Source: Arthrobacter sp. OY3WO11 | Lineage (GTDB): Bacteria; Actinomycetota; Actinomycetes; Actinomycetales; Micrococcaceae | Length of the DNA stretch: 64,000 nt | NCBI RefSeq assembly: GCF_001641125.1 | Contig: NZ_LWLP01000001.1 | Location: 1,573,080 to 1,637,079, forward strand | Reading direction: 5' to 3' | Shown: positions 25,341 through 33,962 of the stretch, one piece after another | Layout: each line of letters starts with the position of its first letter | Position numbering within the stretch: the stretch's first letter is position 1 | Translations under genes and position numbers: made by a program | Notes under the pieces: model-generated | Database searches by the model: none | Seen by the model: the letters and a program-made list of their open reading frames with translations, nothing else | Told to the model about the DNA's origin: nothing

Positions 25341-26849
25341 CTACGGGCTTTGCTCTGCGTGCTCCGCATCCGCGATCTTTTGGGCGGCGGTGGTGATGTT
25401 CCGTGCCATGGCCGGGAAGATCAGGCTGTGGAAGGGAAGCACCGCCAGCCAGTACAGCCTTCCGCTGAGCCCCTTGGGGAAGAAGATGGCACGCTGGCGG
25501 TAGCGGCTCCCGGCCCCGTCAGGCTCCACGGAGAGCTCCAGCCAGGCACGCCCCGGAGCCCGCATCTCGGCCCGCAGCCGCAGCAGCTTCCCGCGGTCGA
25601 TCCGTTCAACGCGCCACCAGTCGACCACCTCCCCGGTGGCCAGGGTGTGGGGATGCCGCCGCCCGCGCAGGAGTCCGGCGCCCCCGGTCAGCTTGTCCAG
25701 CCAGCCGCGCACCTGCCATGCCAAGGGGAGGGAGTACCAGCCGTTCCGCCCGCCGATGCCTTCGATCACTGTCCACACGTGGGCAGGGTCCACGTCGCCG
25801 TGGAAGGTCCGCTCGTCGATGTAGACCTTGTGCCCGGCCCACTCGGGGTCGCTGGGCAGGGGATCGGAAGCAGCCCCGGCATTGGCCCACGTTGTTTGCA
25901 CCTGGCCGTCGCGTTCCTTGCCGAGGGCCAGGGCGACGGCGGTGCGGTACGTGGTCAGTCCTCCCTCGGGCTGCGGGATGTACTGGTCGATGTCGTGCTC
26001 ATCGGATACGGCATCGTGCTGGAGCGACTGGACCAGCGGTACAGCCATGGATAACGGGATGGGGGTGGTCAGGGCAACCCACATGCCGGCAAGCTTGGGC
26101 GCCGGGACGGGCAGCGCCAGCACCACCCGGTAGGGGAGCCCGGCCTCGGCAGCGTATTCCTTCATCATTCCGGCATACGTGAGGACCTGCCGGCAGCCGA
26201 TGTCGAACGTGCGGTTGATTGGCCCCTCAAGGGACGCCGCCGAGACAAGGTAGTACAGGACGTCCCGCACCGCGATGGCTTCGATCCGGTTGCGGACCCA
26301 GCTGGGTGCCGGCATCAGCGGCAGCGTCTCGGAGAGGTGGCGGATCATTTCGAAGGACGCCGAGCCTGAGCCGATCACCACGCCGGCCTGGAACACGATG
26401 GCGTCCACCGGGCTGTCCAGGAAGACTTTCCCCACCGCTTCGCGGGAGCGCATGTGCGTGGACAGTTCGACCCCCGTGGGGTGCAGCCCGCCGAGGTAGA
26501 CAATCCTGCCAACGCCCGCAGCCGCAGCGGCTTCCGCCGCCGTCCGGGCCATGGCCTGTTCCTTGGCCTCAAACCCTGACCCGGCCGCCATGGAATGCAC
26601 CAGGTAGTAGAAGACGTCGACGCCGTCCAGCGCCTCCCGCAGCGCCGCGCCGTCGTCAAGGCTGCTTTCGACGACCTCCACGTGGTCCCGCCACGGCACT
26701 CCGGCGATCTTGTCAGGCGAGCGCACCAGGACCTTGACCGTGTGGCCGGCCTCCAGGAGCTTGGGCACAAGCCGGCCCCCGATGTAGCCGGTGGCTCCGG
26801 TGACCAGGACAGTCCTGGAAGAACGCGGGGTGTTGCTGGGTTCGGTCAT
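25341..26849 (-). CDS. NAD(P)-binding SDR-like protein fused to DUF2867
   Basis: A 502-residue two-domain protein. The N-terminal ~270 residues are a Rossmann fold of the extended/atypical SDR type, with VLVTGATGYIGGRLVPKLL at residues ~14-32, and DVFYYLVHSMAAGSG in place of the usual YxxxK site. The C-terminal ~200 residues match DUF2867 (VYIDERTFHGDVDPAHVWTVIEGIGGRNGWYSLP; RYRQRAIFFPKGLSGRLYWLAVLPFHSLIFPAM). Such fusions are common in actinobacteria, with no assigned substrate. It lies divergently upstream of mfd and 43 bases before the DUF2505 gene. Confidence 0.88.
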   Translation of the reverse strand: MTEPSNTPRSSRTVLVTGATGYIGGRLVPKLLEAGHTVKVLVRSPDKIAGVPWRDHVEVVESSLDDGAALREALDGVDVFYYLVHSMAAGSGFEAKEQAMARTAAEAAAAAGVGRIVYLGGLHPTGVELSTHMRSREAVGKVFLDSPVDAIVFQAGVVIGSGSASFEMIRHLSETLPLMPAPSWVRNRIEAIAVRDVLYYLVSAASLEGPINRTFDIGCRQVLTYAGMMKEYAAEAGLPYRVVLALPVPAPKLAGMWVALTTPIPLSMAVPLVQSLQHDAVSDEHDIDQYIPQPEGGLTTYRTAVALALGKERDGQVQTTWANAGAASDPLPSDPEWAGHKVYIDERTFHGDVDPAHVWTVIEGIGGRNGWYSLPLAWQVRGWLDKLTGGAGLLRGRRHPHTLATGEVVDWWRVERIDRGKLLRLRAEMRAPGRAWLELSVEPDGAGSRYRQRAIFFPKGLSGRLYWLAVLPFHSLIFPAMARNITTAAQKIADAEHAEQSP

Positions 26850-27082
26850 GGTGGCTCCTTATCGTCCACAGGCCATTCGGAGCGGCCCGCGGTCTGGACG
26901 GCTGCTGCTTGCGTAGACTGCCGCCGGCTTCAGCTGCCGGCCTTGTCCGTCCCTGCCAGCCTAGTCCTGTGCCAGCGCGCATTGTCGGAGCTGCGCGGTA
27001 GGCTGGGTTTACCCGGGATTCGCAGCGAATTTCGGGTTTTCGCGTTGCCTGCTTTTTCCGTAACACCACAGGAGCTTCTGCC

Positions 27083-30000
27083 ATGAGCCTTCCCGGCCCG
27101 TCCAATCACGGCCCGTCCCTGGACGGACTGCGCCGCGCACTTGCCGCGGACCAGACCTTCGCGCGCGTCCGCGCCGAGGCTGCCCGCGGGTTCGCGGTCC
27201 GCGGCCAGGATTACCAGATCAGCGCACCCGCCGGGCTGCGGGCTGTGCTTCTGGCTGAGATGGCGGACGGCATTGCCGCCGCCGGCGCAGGGGACGACGC
27301 CGGCGGGTCCGGTGTGGTGCTGGCCGTCACCGCCACGGGCCGGGAGGCTGAGGACCTGACGGCGGCGCTGCGGGCATACCTTCCGGCGGACTGCGTAGCC
27401 GAGTTTCCCAGCTGGGAGACCCTGCCCCACGAACGCCTCTCGCCCCGTTCGGACACCGTAGGCCGGCGCCTCTCCGTGCTGCGCCGCCTGGCGCATCCGG
27501 AAACGTCGACGGCTGGCCCGCTCCGGATTGTGGTGGCTCCCGTGCGCGCCGTGGTCCAGCCGGTGGTTGCAGGCCTGGGTGAGCTCGTCCCGGTCACCTT
27601 GAAGGTGGGCCAGGAACGGCCCTTCACCGAGGTTGTCCGGAGCCTCTCCGACGCAGCCTACGCCCGGGTGGACATGGTGACCCACCGCGGTGAATTTGCC
27701 GTCCGCGGCGGGATCATCGACGTCTTTCCGCCCACCGAGGACCACCCCATCCGGGTGGAGTTCTTTGGTGACGAAGTGGACCAGATGCGCTGGTTCGCGG
27801 TAGCAGACCAGCGCTCGCTGTCTTCGCCCGGGCTGCACCACCCCACCGAGCTGCACGCTCCGCCCTGCCGCGAAATCCTCATCACCCCGTCCGTGATGTC
27901 CCGGGCAGCCACCCTCAAGGCGCAGCTCCCGGCAGCGGCTGACATGCTTGAGAAGATCGCCGGCGGAATCGCCGTGGAGGGCATGGAATCCCTGGCACCC
28001 GTGCTGGTGGATTCCATGGTTCCGTTCGTGGAGCAGCTGCCCGCCGGCTCCATCTCGGTGGTCATCGAACCCGAGAAAGTCCGCACCCGTGCCCACGACC
28101 TCGCGGCAACCAACGAGGAGTTCCTCGAAGCGGCGTGGTCCACGGCGTCCGACGGCGGGGCGGCACCTTTGGACCTGAGCTCCCAGGCCAGTGCCGCACT
28201 GCACTCTGCGAGCTTCCGGTCCCTGGCAGAAACGCGCGGCTCCTCCCTGGAGCACGGGGTGTCCTGGTGGTCCATCACCTCGCTGGCCCAGGACGAGGAA
28301 CTGCTGCCGGAGATCGACGTCCTGAACCTGCACGCCCGGGAGCCCCGCGGCTACCAGGGCGATGTGGCGGAGATGATGGACTTCATCGGCTCCCACGTCC
28401 GGGACCAGTGGCGGATCGTCGTCGCCACCGAAGGTCCCGGTCCTGCCCAGCGCCTGGCAGAGCTGTTCCATGAGAACGACATCCCCTGCGCCCGGGTGGA
28501 CAGCCTGGACCACGAGCCCCAGGCAGGCATCATCGAGGTGACCACTGCCGCCGTCGGACGCGGTTTTGTCCTGGACGGCCTCAAACTGGGCCTGCTCACG
28601 GAAGCCGACCTGCTGGGCCGGACCTCCGCAGGGTCCACCAAGGACATGCGCCGGATGCCCTCCAAACGGCGCAACGCCGTTGATCCGCTGCAGCTCGTCG
28701 CGGGAGACCACGTGGTCCACGAACAGCACGGCATCGGCAAGTTCGTGGAACTGATTCAAAGAAAGGTCGCCGGCGGCGGCGACGGGGTACGGGAGTACCT
28801 GGTCCTCGAGTACGCGCCGTCCAAGCGCGGCGCGCCGGGGGACCGGCTCTTCGTTCCCACAGACCAGCTGGACCAGGTGACCCGCTACGTGGGCGGTGAC
28901 ACCCCCGTCCTGAGCAAGATGGGCGGCGCGGACTGGGCCAGCACCAAGTCCAAGGCACGCAAAGCCGTCAAGGAAATCGCCGGGGAGCTCATCCGGCTGT
29001 ACTCTGCCCGGATGGCGTCCCGCGGGCACGCCTTCGGCCCGGACACCCCCTGGCAGCGGGAACTGGAGGAAGCCTTCCCGTACGTGGAGACGCCGGACCA
29101 GCTGACCACCATCAACGAGGTCAAGGCGGACATGGAGCGCGAGATCCCCATGGACCGGCTGGTCTCGGGTGACGTGGGCTACGGCAAGACGGAGATCGCC
29201 GTGCGGGCCGCGTTCAAGGCAGTCCAGGACGGCAAGCAGGTCGCCGTGCTGGTGCCCACCACGCTGCTGGCGCAGCAGCACTACGAAACGTTCACCGAAC
29301 GGTTCTCCGGCTTCCCCCTGCGCGTAAAGCCACTGTCCCGTTTCCAGGCGTCCAAGGAGGCCAAGGAGACGGCCGAGGGCGTCAAGAACGGCACCGTGGA
29401 CGTGGTGATTGGTACGCACCGGCTGCTGTCCAAGGACTTCGAGTTCAAGGACCTGGGCCTGGTGATTGTGGACGAGGAACAGCGCTTCGGGGTGGAGCAC
29501 AAGGAAGCGCTGAAGAAGATGCGCACCAACGTGGACGTGCTCGCCATGAGTGCAACCCCCATCCCGCGCACGCTTGAGATGTCCCTCACCGGCATCCGGG
29601 AAACTTCCACCCTGGCCACGCCGCCGGAGGAACGGCATCCGGTCCTGACGTACGTGGGCCCCTACACGGACAAGCAGACCTCCGCCGCCATCCGGCGCGA
29701 GCTGATGCGCGAAGGCCAGGTCTTCTTCGTCCACAACCGGGTGTCCACCATCGAACGGACGGCGGCCAAGATCCGCGAACTGGTGCCCGAAGCTCGCGTT
29801 GAGGTGGCGCACGGCAAGATGTCCGAGAGCCGCCTGGAACAGATCATCGTGGACTTCTGGGAGAAGCGCTTTGACGTCCTGGTGTGCACCACCATCATCG
29901 AAACCGGGCTGGATATCTCCAACGCCAACACCCTGATCGTGGACGGCGCGGACAAGTACGGCCTGTCCCAGCTGCACCAGCTCCGCGGACGCGTGGGCCG

Positions 30001-30754
30001 TGGCCGTGAACGTGCCTACGCCTACTTCCTCTACCCGTCGGAGAAGCCGTTGGGCGAGGTGGCCCTGGAGCGGCTCAAGGCCGTGGCCACGCACAACGAG
30101 CTCGGCGCGGGCATGCAGCTGGCCATGAAGGACCTGGAGATCCGTGGTGCCGGCAACCTGCTGGGCGGTGAGCAGTCCGGCCACATCCAGGGCGTCGGAT
30201 TCGATCTGTACATCCGCCTGGTGGGAGAGGCCGTAGCGGACTTCCGCGGCGAGGCCGAGGAAAAGGCAGCAGAGATGAAGATCGAACTGCCGGTGAACGC
30301 CCACCTTCCGCACGACTACGTGCCGGGGGAGCGGCTGCGCCTGGAGGCCTACCGCAAGCTCGCGGCTGCGCTCACCAACGAGGCCATCGACGAAGTCCTG
30401 GCCGAACTCGTGGACCGGTACGGGGAGCCGCCGCTGCCGGCCCAGAACCTGGTGTCCGTGGCCCGCTTCCGCGTGGGCGCCCGTGAAGCTGGCCTGTCCG
30501 ATGTAGCCCTGCAGGGCAACTTCATCAAGTTCTCGCCGGCCACCCTTCCGGAATCCAAGGTCATGCGGCTGAACCGGATGTACCCGGGGTCCCAGTCCAA
30601 GCCGGCGCTTGACGCCGTGCTGATCCCCAAGCCGAAGACAGCAAGGATCGGCGGGCGTGACCTGCAGGATGCGGAGATCCTGGAGTGGGCCAACGGGGTC
30701 ATCCGCAATATCTTCTCCGACGCGCCGCTCGCCGCTCCGGCAGTCAACGGATAG
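27083..30754 (+). CDS. mfd: Transcription-repair coupling factor
   Basis: A 1223-residue Mfd. The N-terminal UvrB-like region is followed by the RNA polymerase-interacting domain (VVHEQHGIGKFVELI near residue 545; YAPSKRGAPGDRLFVPTDQLD). The translocase motor has Walker A SGDVGYGKTEIAVRAAFKA (about residue 694), DEEQRFGVEHKEALK (about residue 795), SATPIPRTLEMSL and the QLRGRVGRGRERAYAYFLY motif VI. The TRCF C-terminal domain ends the protein. It removes stalled RNA polymerase and recruits UvrA. The ATG at 27083 follows AGGAG. A DUF-type membrane hydrolase follows five bases after the stop. Confidence 0.97.
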   Translation: MSLPGPSNHGPSLDGLRRALAADQTFARVRAEAARGFAVRGQDYQISAPAGLRAVLLAEMADGIAAAGAGDDAGGSGVVLAVTATGREAEDLTAALRAYLPADCVAEFPSWETLPHERLSPRSDTVGRRLSVLRRLAHPETSTAGPLRIVVAPVRAVVQPVVAGLGELVPVTLKVGQERPFTEVVRSLSDAAYARVDMVTHRGEFAVRGGIIDVFPPTEDHPIRVEFFGDEVDQMRWFAVADQRSLSSPGLHHPTELHAPPCREILITPSVMSRAATLKAQLPAAADMLEKIAGGIAVEGMESLAPVLVDSMVPFVEQLPAGSISVVIEPEKVRTRAHDLAATNEEFLEAAWSTASDGGAAPLDLSSQASAALHSASFRSLAETRGSSLEHGVSWWSITSLAQDEELLPEIDVLNLHAREPRGYQGDVAEMMDFIGSHVRDQWRIVVATEGPGPAQRLAELFHENDIPCARVDSLDHEPQAGIIEVTTAAVGRGFVLDGLKLGLLTEADLLGRTSAGSTKDMRRMPSKRRNAVDPLQLVAGDHVVHEQHGIGKFVELIQRKVAGGGDGVREYLVLEYAPSKRGAPGDRLFVPTDQLDQVTRYVGGDTPVLSKMGGADWASTKSKARKAVKEIAGELIRLYSARMASRGHAFGPDTPWQRELEEAFPYVETPDQLTTINEVKADMEREIPMDRLVSGDVGYGKTEIAVRAAFKAVQDGKQVAVLVPTTLLAQQHYETFTERFSGFPLRVKPLSRFQASKEAKETAEGVKNGTVDVVIGTHRLLSKDFEFKDLGLVIVDEEQRFGVEHKEALKKMRTNVDVLAMSATPIPRTLEMSLTGIRETSTLATPPEERHPVLTYVGPYTDKQTSAAIRRELMREGQVFFVHNRVSTIERTAAKIRELVPEARVEVAHGKMSESRLEQIIVDFWEKRFDVLVCTTIIETGLDISNANTLIVDGADKYGLSQLHQLRGRVGRGRERAYAYFLYPSEKPLGEVALERLKAVATHNELGAGMQLAMKDLEIRGAGNLLGGEQSGHIQGVGFDLYIRLVGEAVADFRGEAEEKAAEMKIELPVNAHLPHDYVPGERLRLEAYRKLAAALTNEAIDEVLAELVDRYGEPPLPAQNLVSVARFRVGAREAGLSDVALQGNFIKFSPATLPESKVMRLNRMYPGSQSKPALDAVLIPKPKTARIGGRDLQDAEILEWANGVIRNIFSDAPLAAPAVNG

Positions 30755-30758
30755 CCGC

Positions 30759-31574
30759 ATGATGGGAGGACACCACGCCGCGTCGGGAGCCGCGGCGTGG
30801 GTGGCTATTGCCTCGACGGGCCCGTACACGCTGGGCTGGTATCCGCTGGATGCCACCGGGATCCTGATCGGAGGAATGGCAACGGCGGGAACAGCCCTGG
30901 TATGCGACTGGGACCACCGGCACAGCACGGTAGCGAATTCCCTGCCGCCGCTGTCCAACGTGATCGCCGTCGGCATTGAAAATGCCAGCGGCGGGCACCG
31001 CCAGGGGACGCACTCCGTCCTAGGGGCGGCGTTCTTTGTCCTGCTGGCCACGCTGGCGGGGAAGATCCAGCTGCAGACAGACTGGAGCCTGTTGTCCGTA
31101 GGCGCGGGGCTGCTGTGCATGTTCATGATCAACATTGCGGCCAAGGCCTTGAAGCTGTTCCCGAAGGCAGGGTTCATCAGCAACTGGATCTTTGCGCTGA
31201 CCATGGCGGGGCTGGTCACCTGGTTCGCGCCGGACCAGTGGACCTGGCTTCCGGTCTCCATGCTGACCGGCGTTGTGGTTCATATCGTGGGGGACCTGGT
31301 CACTACCGGCGGGGTTCCCCTGCTGTGGCCGCTGGTGGTCAGGCCGCCGAAACCCCTGCGGCGGGTGCCGCTGCTGCGTCAGGTGTGGCGGCCCAACGGT
31401 GCACTGTCCCTCCCGCTGCTGGGACGGGCCGGGTCCAAACGCGAGTGGCTCGTGCTGATCCCGGTGAGCGCCTACGCCATGGTGGGGCTGTCCATGGCCG
31501 CCTGGTCCCTGGCCCACGCCCACTGGGGCCGCGCTGCCGATGCCGCCCTGGCCTGGACGCGCCTCTGGTTCTGA
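30759..31574 (+). CDS. YdjM-like membrane-bound metal-dependent hydrolase family protein
   Basis: A 271-residue integral membrane protein starting at MMGGHHAASGAAAWVAI, four bases after the mfd stop. The GHHAASG, DWDHRHSTVANSLPPLSN and HSVLGAAFFV histidine/aspartate motifs match the YdjM/LexA-binding inner membrane hydrolase family, with five or more hydrophobic segments between residues ~12 and 250. The biochemical role is not established. It is probably co-transcribed with mfd, and a clear hairpin follows. Confidence 0.85.
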   Translation: MMGGHHAASGAAAWVAIASTGPYTLGWYPLDATGILIGGMATAGTALVCDWDHRHSTVANSLPPLSNVIAVGIENASGGHRQGTHSVLGAAFFVLLATLAGKIQLQTDWSLLSVGAGLLCMFMINIAAKALKLFPKAGFISNWIFALTMAGLVTWFAPDQWTWLPVSMLTGVVVHIVGDLVTTGGVPLLWPLVVRPPKPLRRVPLLRQVWRPNGALSLPLLGRAGSKREWLVLIPVSAYAMVGLSMAAWSLAHAHWGRAADAALAWTRLWF

Positions 31575-31591
31575 ACCTGAAGCAAAAGCAA

Positions 31592-31625
31592 AAGACCCTT
31601 GGACAATCTAATGTCCAAAGGTCTT
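31592..31625 (+). terminator. Terminator after the membrane hydrolase gene
   Basis: Arms of 13 bases (31592-31604 and 31613-31625) pair with one mismatch around AATCTAAT. Confidence 0.7.
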
Positions 31626-31637
31626 GCGGTTAATTAT

Positions 31638-31703
31638 CCCAACTGGGTAGCGCTAAGTGTCGTTTTGGCGCTTCATAACGACACTTAGCGCTACGTAGTT
31701 GGG
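31638..31703. repeat. Perfectly spaced 27-bp inverted repeat (palindromic unit)
   Basis: Arms at 31638-31664 and 31677-31703 match in 25 of 27 positions (both contain GTAGCGCTAAGTGTCGTT or its complement, apart from the two mismatches), with a 12-base loop. It ends one base before the stop of the convergent small membrane protein gene, directly after another terminator. It could terminate the minus-strand gene; its size and symmetry also fit a dispersed intergenic palindrome. Confidence 0.75.
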
Positions 31704-31704
31704 C

Positions 31705-31968
31705 CTAGTGTTCGCCGGCGGAGTCCGAGCGTCCCAGGATGCTCTGCGGAATCCAGAAGGCCAGGGCAAACAGCCCAATGCAGACTGCCATGGGCCAGGG
31801 GTTATCCAGCGTAAGGAAGGAGAGCGAGTACACGGCTCCCAGGAACAGCGCGATCATGACCACAAAGAGAAGGATGCTCGTGCCGAGCTTGTTCTCGTTC
31901 TGCGGAGTCTGGATGGTCCCTTCCTGGGCAGATGAGCCCTGGCTGGACGCCGTGATCTTGCTGGACAT
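31705..31968 (-). CDS. Small two-helix membrane protein
   Basis: An 87-residue protein of unknown function. About 28 hydrophilic residues (Ser/Gln-rich) precede two hydrophobic segments: LGTSILLFVVMIALFLGAVYSL (~28-49) and WPMAVCIGLFALAFWIP (~58-74), with a charged C-terminus. The ATG at 31968 has GAGGAA just upstream. deoC lies 50 bases further upstream on the same strand and could be co-transcribed. Confidence 0.7.
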   Translation of the reverse strand: MSSKITASSQGSSAQEGTIQTPQNENKLGTSILLFVVMIALFLGAVYSLSFLTLDNPWPMAVCIGLFALAFWIPQSILGRSDSAGEH

Positions 31969-32018
31969 AGTTCCTCCTCGGCCCCGCGGGGCTCAATCTG
32001 TGGCGGCTTCCGGTGCCT

Positions 32019-32744
32019 TCAGTAAGACGAAGAACCTTGTTCACCGTTCACAATGGCAATCCCGGAGCTGGCACCAATACGTGTTGCACCTGCTGCAATC
32101 ATAGCCTGCGCATCAGCAAGGGACCGTACCCCGCCGGAAGCCTTGACGCCCAGGCCGGGCCCCACCGTCGCGCGCATCAGGGCGATGTCCTCCGCTGTTG
32201 CACCGCCGCCGTTGAACCCCGTGGAGGTCTTCACAAAGTCCGCGCCGGCTTCCACAGCCGCCTCGCAGGCCGTGACCTTCTGGCTGTCGGTGAGCAGCGC
32301 GGTTTCGATAATGACCTTCAGGATCGCACCGCTGGCGTGCACTGCCTCGGCCACGGAGGAGATGTCCTCAATGAGCGCGCCTTTGTCCCCGGCCCTGGCA
32401 GCGGCGATGTTGATGACCATGTCCACTTCATCGGCCCCGTCCAGCACAGCACCGCGGGCTTCGAAGGTTTTGACGTCGGTGGGTGTAGCACCCAGGGGGA
32501 ACCCCACCACCGAGCAGGTGAGGACGCCGGTGCCCCTCAGCGCGGTTTTGACGGTTTTGACCCAGATGGGGTTGACGCAGACGGACTTGAAACCGTATTC
32601 CGCAGCTTCCGCGCACACCTGGAGGACGTCGGCTTCCCCCGCCTCAGGCTTCAGCAGCGTGTGGTCGATGTAGGACGCTATGCTGCCGGAACCTGCGGCG
32701 CCGGTGGCTGCGGTCTGAACGGAAGGGGTGGCTTCGTTGCTCAT
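32019..32744 (-). CDS. deoC: Deoxyribose-phosphate aldolase
   Basis: A 241-residue class I aldolase that splits 2-deoxyribose 5-phosphate into glyceraldehyde 3-phosphate and acetaldehyde. Motifs include [11 protein letters not shown] near the N-terminus, [25 protein letters not shown], the Schiff-base lysine in [14 protein letters not shown], and [15 protein letters not shown] near the C-terminus. The ATG at 32744 has GAGAGGA upstream; a longer open frame begins at 32816 but lacks that site. Confidence 0.95.
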   Translation of the reverse strand: MSNEATPSVQTAATGAAGSGSIASYIDHTLLKPEAGEADVLQVCAEAAEYGFKSVCVNPIWVKTVKTALRGTGVLTCSVVGFPLGATPTDVKTFEARGAVLDGADEVDMVINIAAARAGDKGALIEDISSVAEAVHASGAILKVIIETALLTDSQKVTACEAAVEAGADFVKTSTGFNGGGATAEDIALMRATVGPGLGVKASGGVRSLADAQAMIAAGATRIGASSGIAIVNGEQGSSSY

Positions 32745-32874
32745 GATGGTCCTCTCCAGGGGGCCGTGGGCAGGGCGTTGTAACGCCCGTGACTCGTTTC
32801 GGAACCATCTTGCCACAGCCCGGATCGGCGCCGGCCCGCCTGCCGGGCGGGCATCCTAACCTCCCGGCGTGCCG

Positions 32875-33735
32875 TCAGGCCGCGGCCTGCAGGGGGACGG
32901 GAGCCGAGGCTGCGGTCAGCAGCTGCGTGGCGCAGGCACCCGCAGCGGAAGCCGCGGCAACCAGCAGGCCCAGCCGGACGCCGTCGAACGCTGCGGCGTC
33001 ACCGAGGGCCCAGATGCCGGGGACCGACGTCCGGAAGTCCTGGCTGATGACAATCCCTCCGCTGGGCGCGGTCCGCAGGCCGGCGCTGGCGGCCAGTCCG
33101 TCCCGCGAGATCCGTTCCTCCGCCAGTACCACCAGGTCACCGTTCATGCTGCTGCCGTCCTCGAAGATCACCGCGGACGCAGCCAGGCCGGACGCGGACG
33201 TGCCGGGAACGACGGCGGCAGGGCGGGCCGTGGTGCGGATCGGGCGGACACCCTGGGCGCGGAGCACGGCCTCAGCCTGGCCGGCCGCCGTGCCGTTGCC
33301 TACCAGGATGCCCAGGGGGCGGCGGCCCAGCTCCCTGGCCAGCTCGCTGACGGCCTCCCCGATGCGGGCGGCATCGTCGATGGTGGAGTAGCTCAGGCAC
33401 GCGCCCGCCCCCTCGACAGGGCTGGCCACGGGTGCCGATCCGGTGGCGATGACCAGCTGGTCGTAGGCGAATTCCATGCCGTCCGCGGTGGCTACCGTAC
33501 GGTTGACGGCGTCGATGTGGCTTGCCGGCTGGCCGAACCGGACCGAGACCTGCGGCAGCAGTGCCAGCTCCAGCAGTTCCTCCGGGGTGTCGTCCCGGTT
33601 GCTCAGCACGGTGATGGTGCCGGTGAAACGGGCCCGGTCCAGCTGGCTGACAAGCGCCTGGGCAGCAGGACCCGCCCCCGCAATGACGATGCGGGTGGCG
33701 GTGGAGGGGGATGGGGAGGGTGCCGGAGCGGACAT
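32875..33735 (-). CDS. FAD-dependent NAD(P)H oxidoreductase (short NirB-like N-domain)
   Basis: A 286-residue flavoprotein. An N-terminal Rossmann motif RIVIAGAGPAAQALVSQL (residues ~14-31) binds FAD. LVIATGSAPVASP is the typical mid-chain motif, GILVGNGTAAGQAEAVL is a weakened NAD-binding loop, and GIWALGDAAAFDG is the second FAD motif. It is shorter than typical reductases (~400) and lacks a clear C-terminal interface domain. It resembles the N-terminal part of NirB-type enzymes, and the nitrite operon is the next set of genes upstream on the same strand. The partner is unknown. Confidence 0.75.
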   Translation of the reverse strand: MSAPAPSPSPSTATRIVIAGAGPAAQALVSQLDRARFTGTITVLSNRDDTPEELLELALLPQVSVRFGQPASHIDAVNRTVATADGMEFAYDQLVIATGSAPVASPVEGAGACLSYSTIDDAARIGEAVSELARELGRRPLGILVGNGTAAGQAEAVLRAQGVRPIRTTARPAAVVPGTSASGLAASAVIFEDGSSMNGDLVVLAEERISRDGLAASAGLRTAPSGGIVISQDFRTSVPGIWALGDAAAFDGVRLGLLVAAASAAGACATQLLTAASAPVPLQAAA

Positions 33736-33860
33736 GTGCTGGCCCTTTCGCTGGCGGCCGGGAGCGGCCGGAACTTCGTGATGGAACCCAGCGTAGGCCC
33801 GTGCCTTTTCCGGCGTGTTTCCCGGCAGTTGCTGATTAAAGGCCCGGTGTTCGCCAGTGT

Positions 33861-33874
33861 TTACCGGCCGGTAA
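33861..33874 (-). promoter_or_regulatory. 14-bp palindrome in the oxidoreductase promoter region
   Basis: TTACCGGCCGGTAA is a perfect palindrome in the 227-base gap between hemD and the FAD oxidoreductase, about 125 bases ahead of the latter. It is flanked by GTTAC on the minus strand, so a degenerate GlnR site is possible but the 11-base spacing is not kept. Confidence 0.4.
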
Positions 33875-33962
33875 CAGAACCCGTGACCTGCCTCTCATCC
33901 GCCAGTTGGCCGACACAATTGCCCTGTGGTGCGGCCCGTCGGTGCTGTCCGTCCCGGGATTC

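Noticed and set aside
26930..31261. 1443-residue open frame on the minus strand opposite mfd
   Set aside because: It lies across the mfd gene, has arginine/histidine/glycine-rich shadow composition and no family motifs; high GC keeps the antisense frame open.
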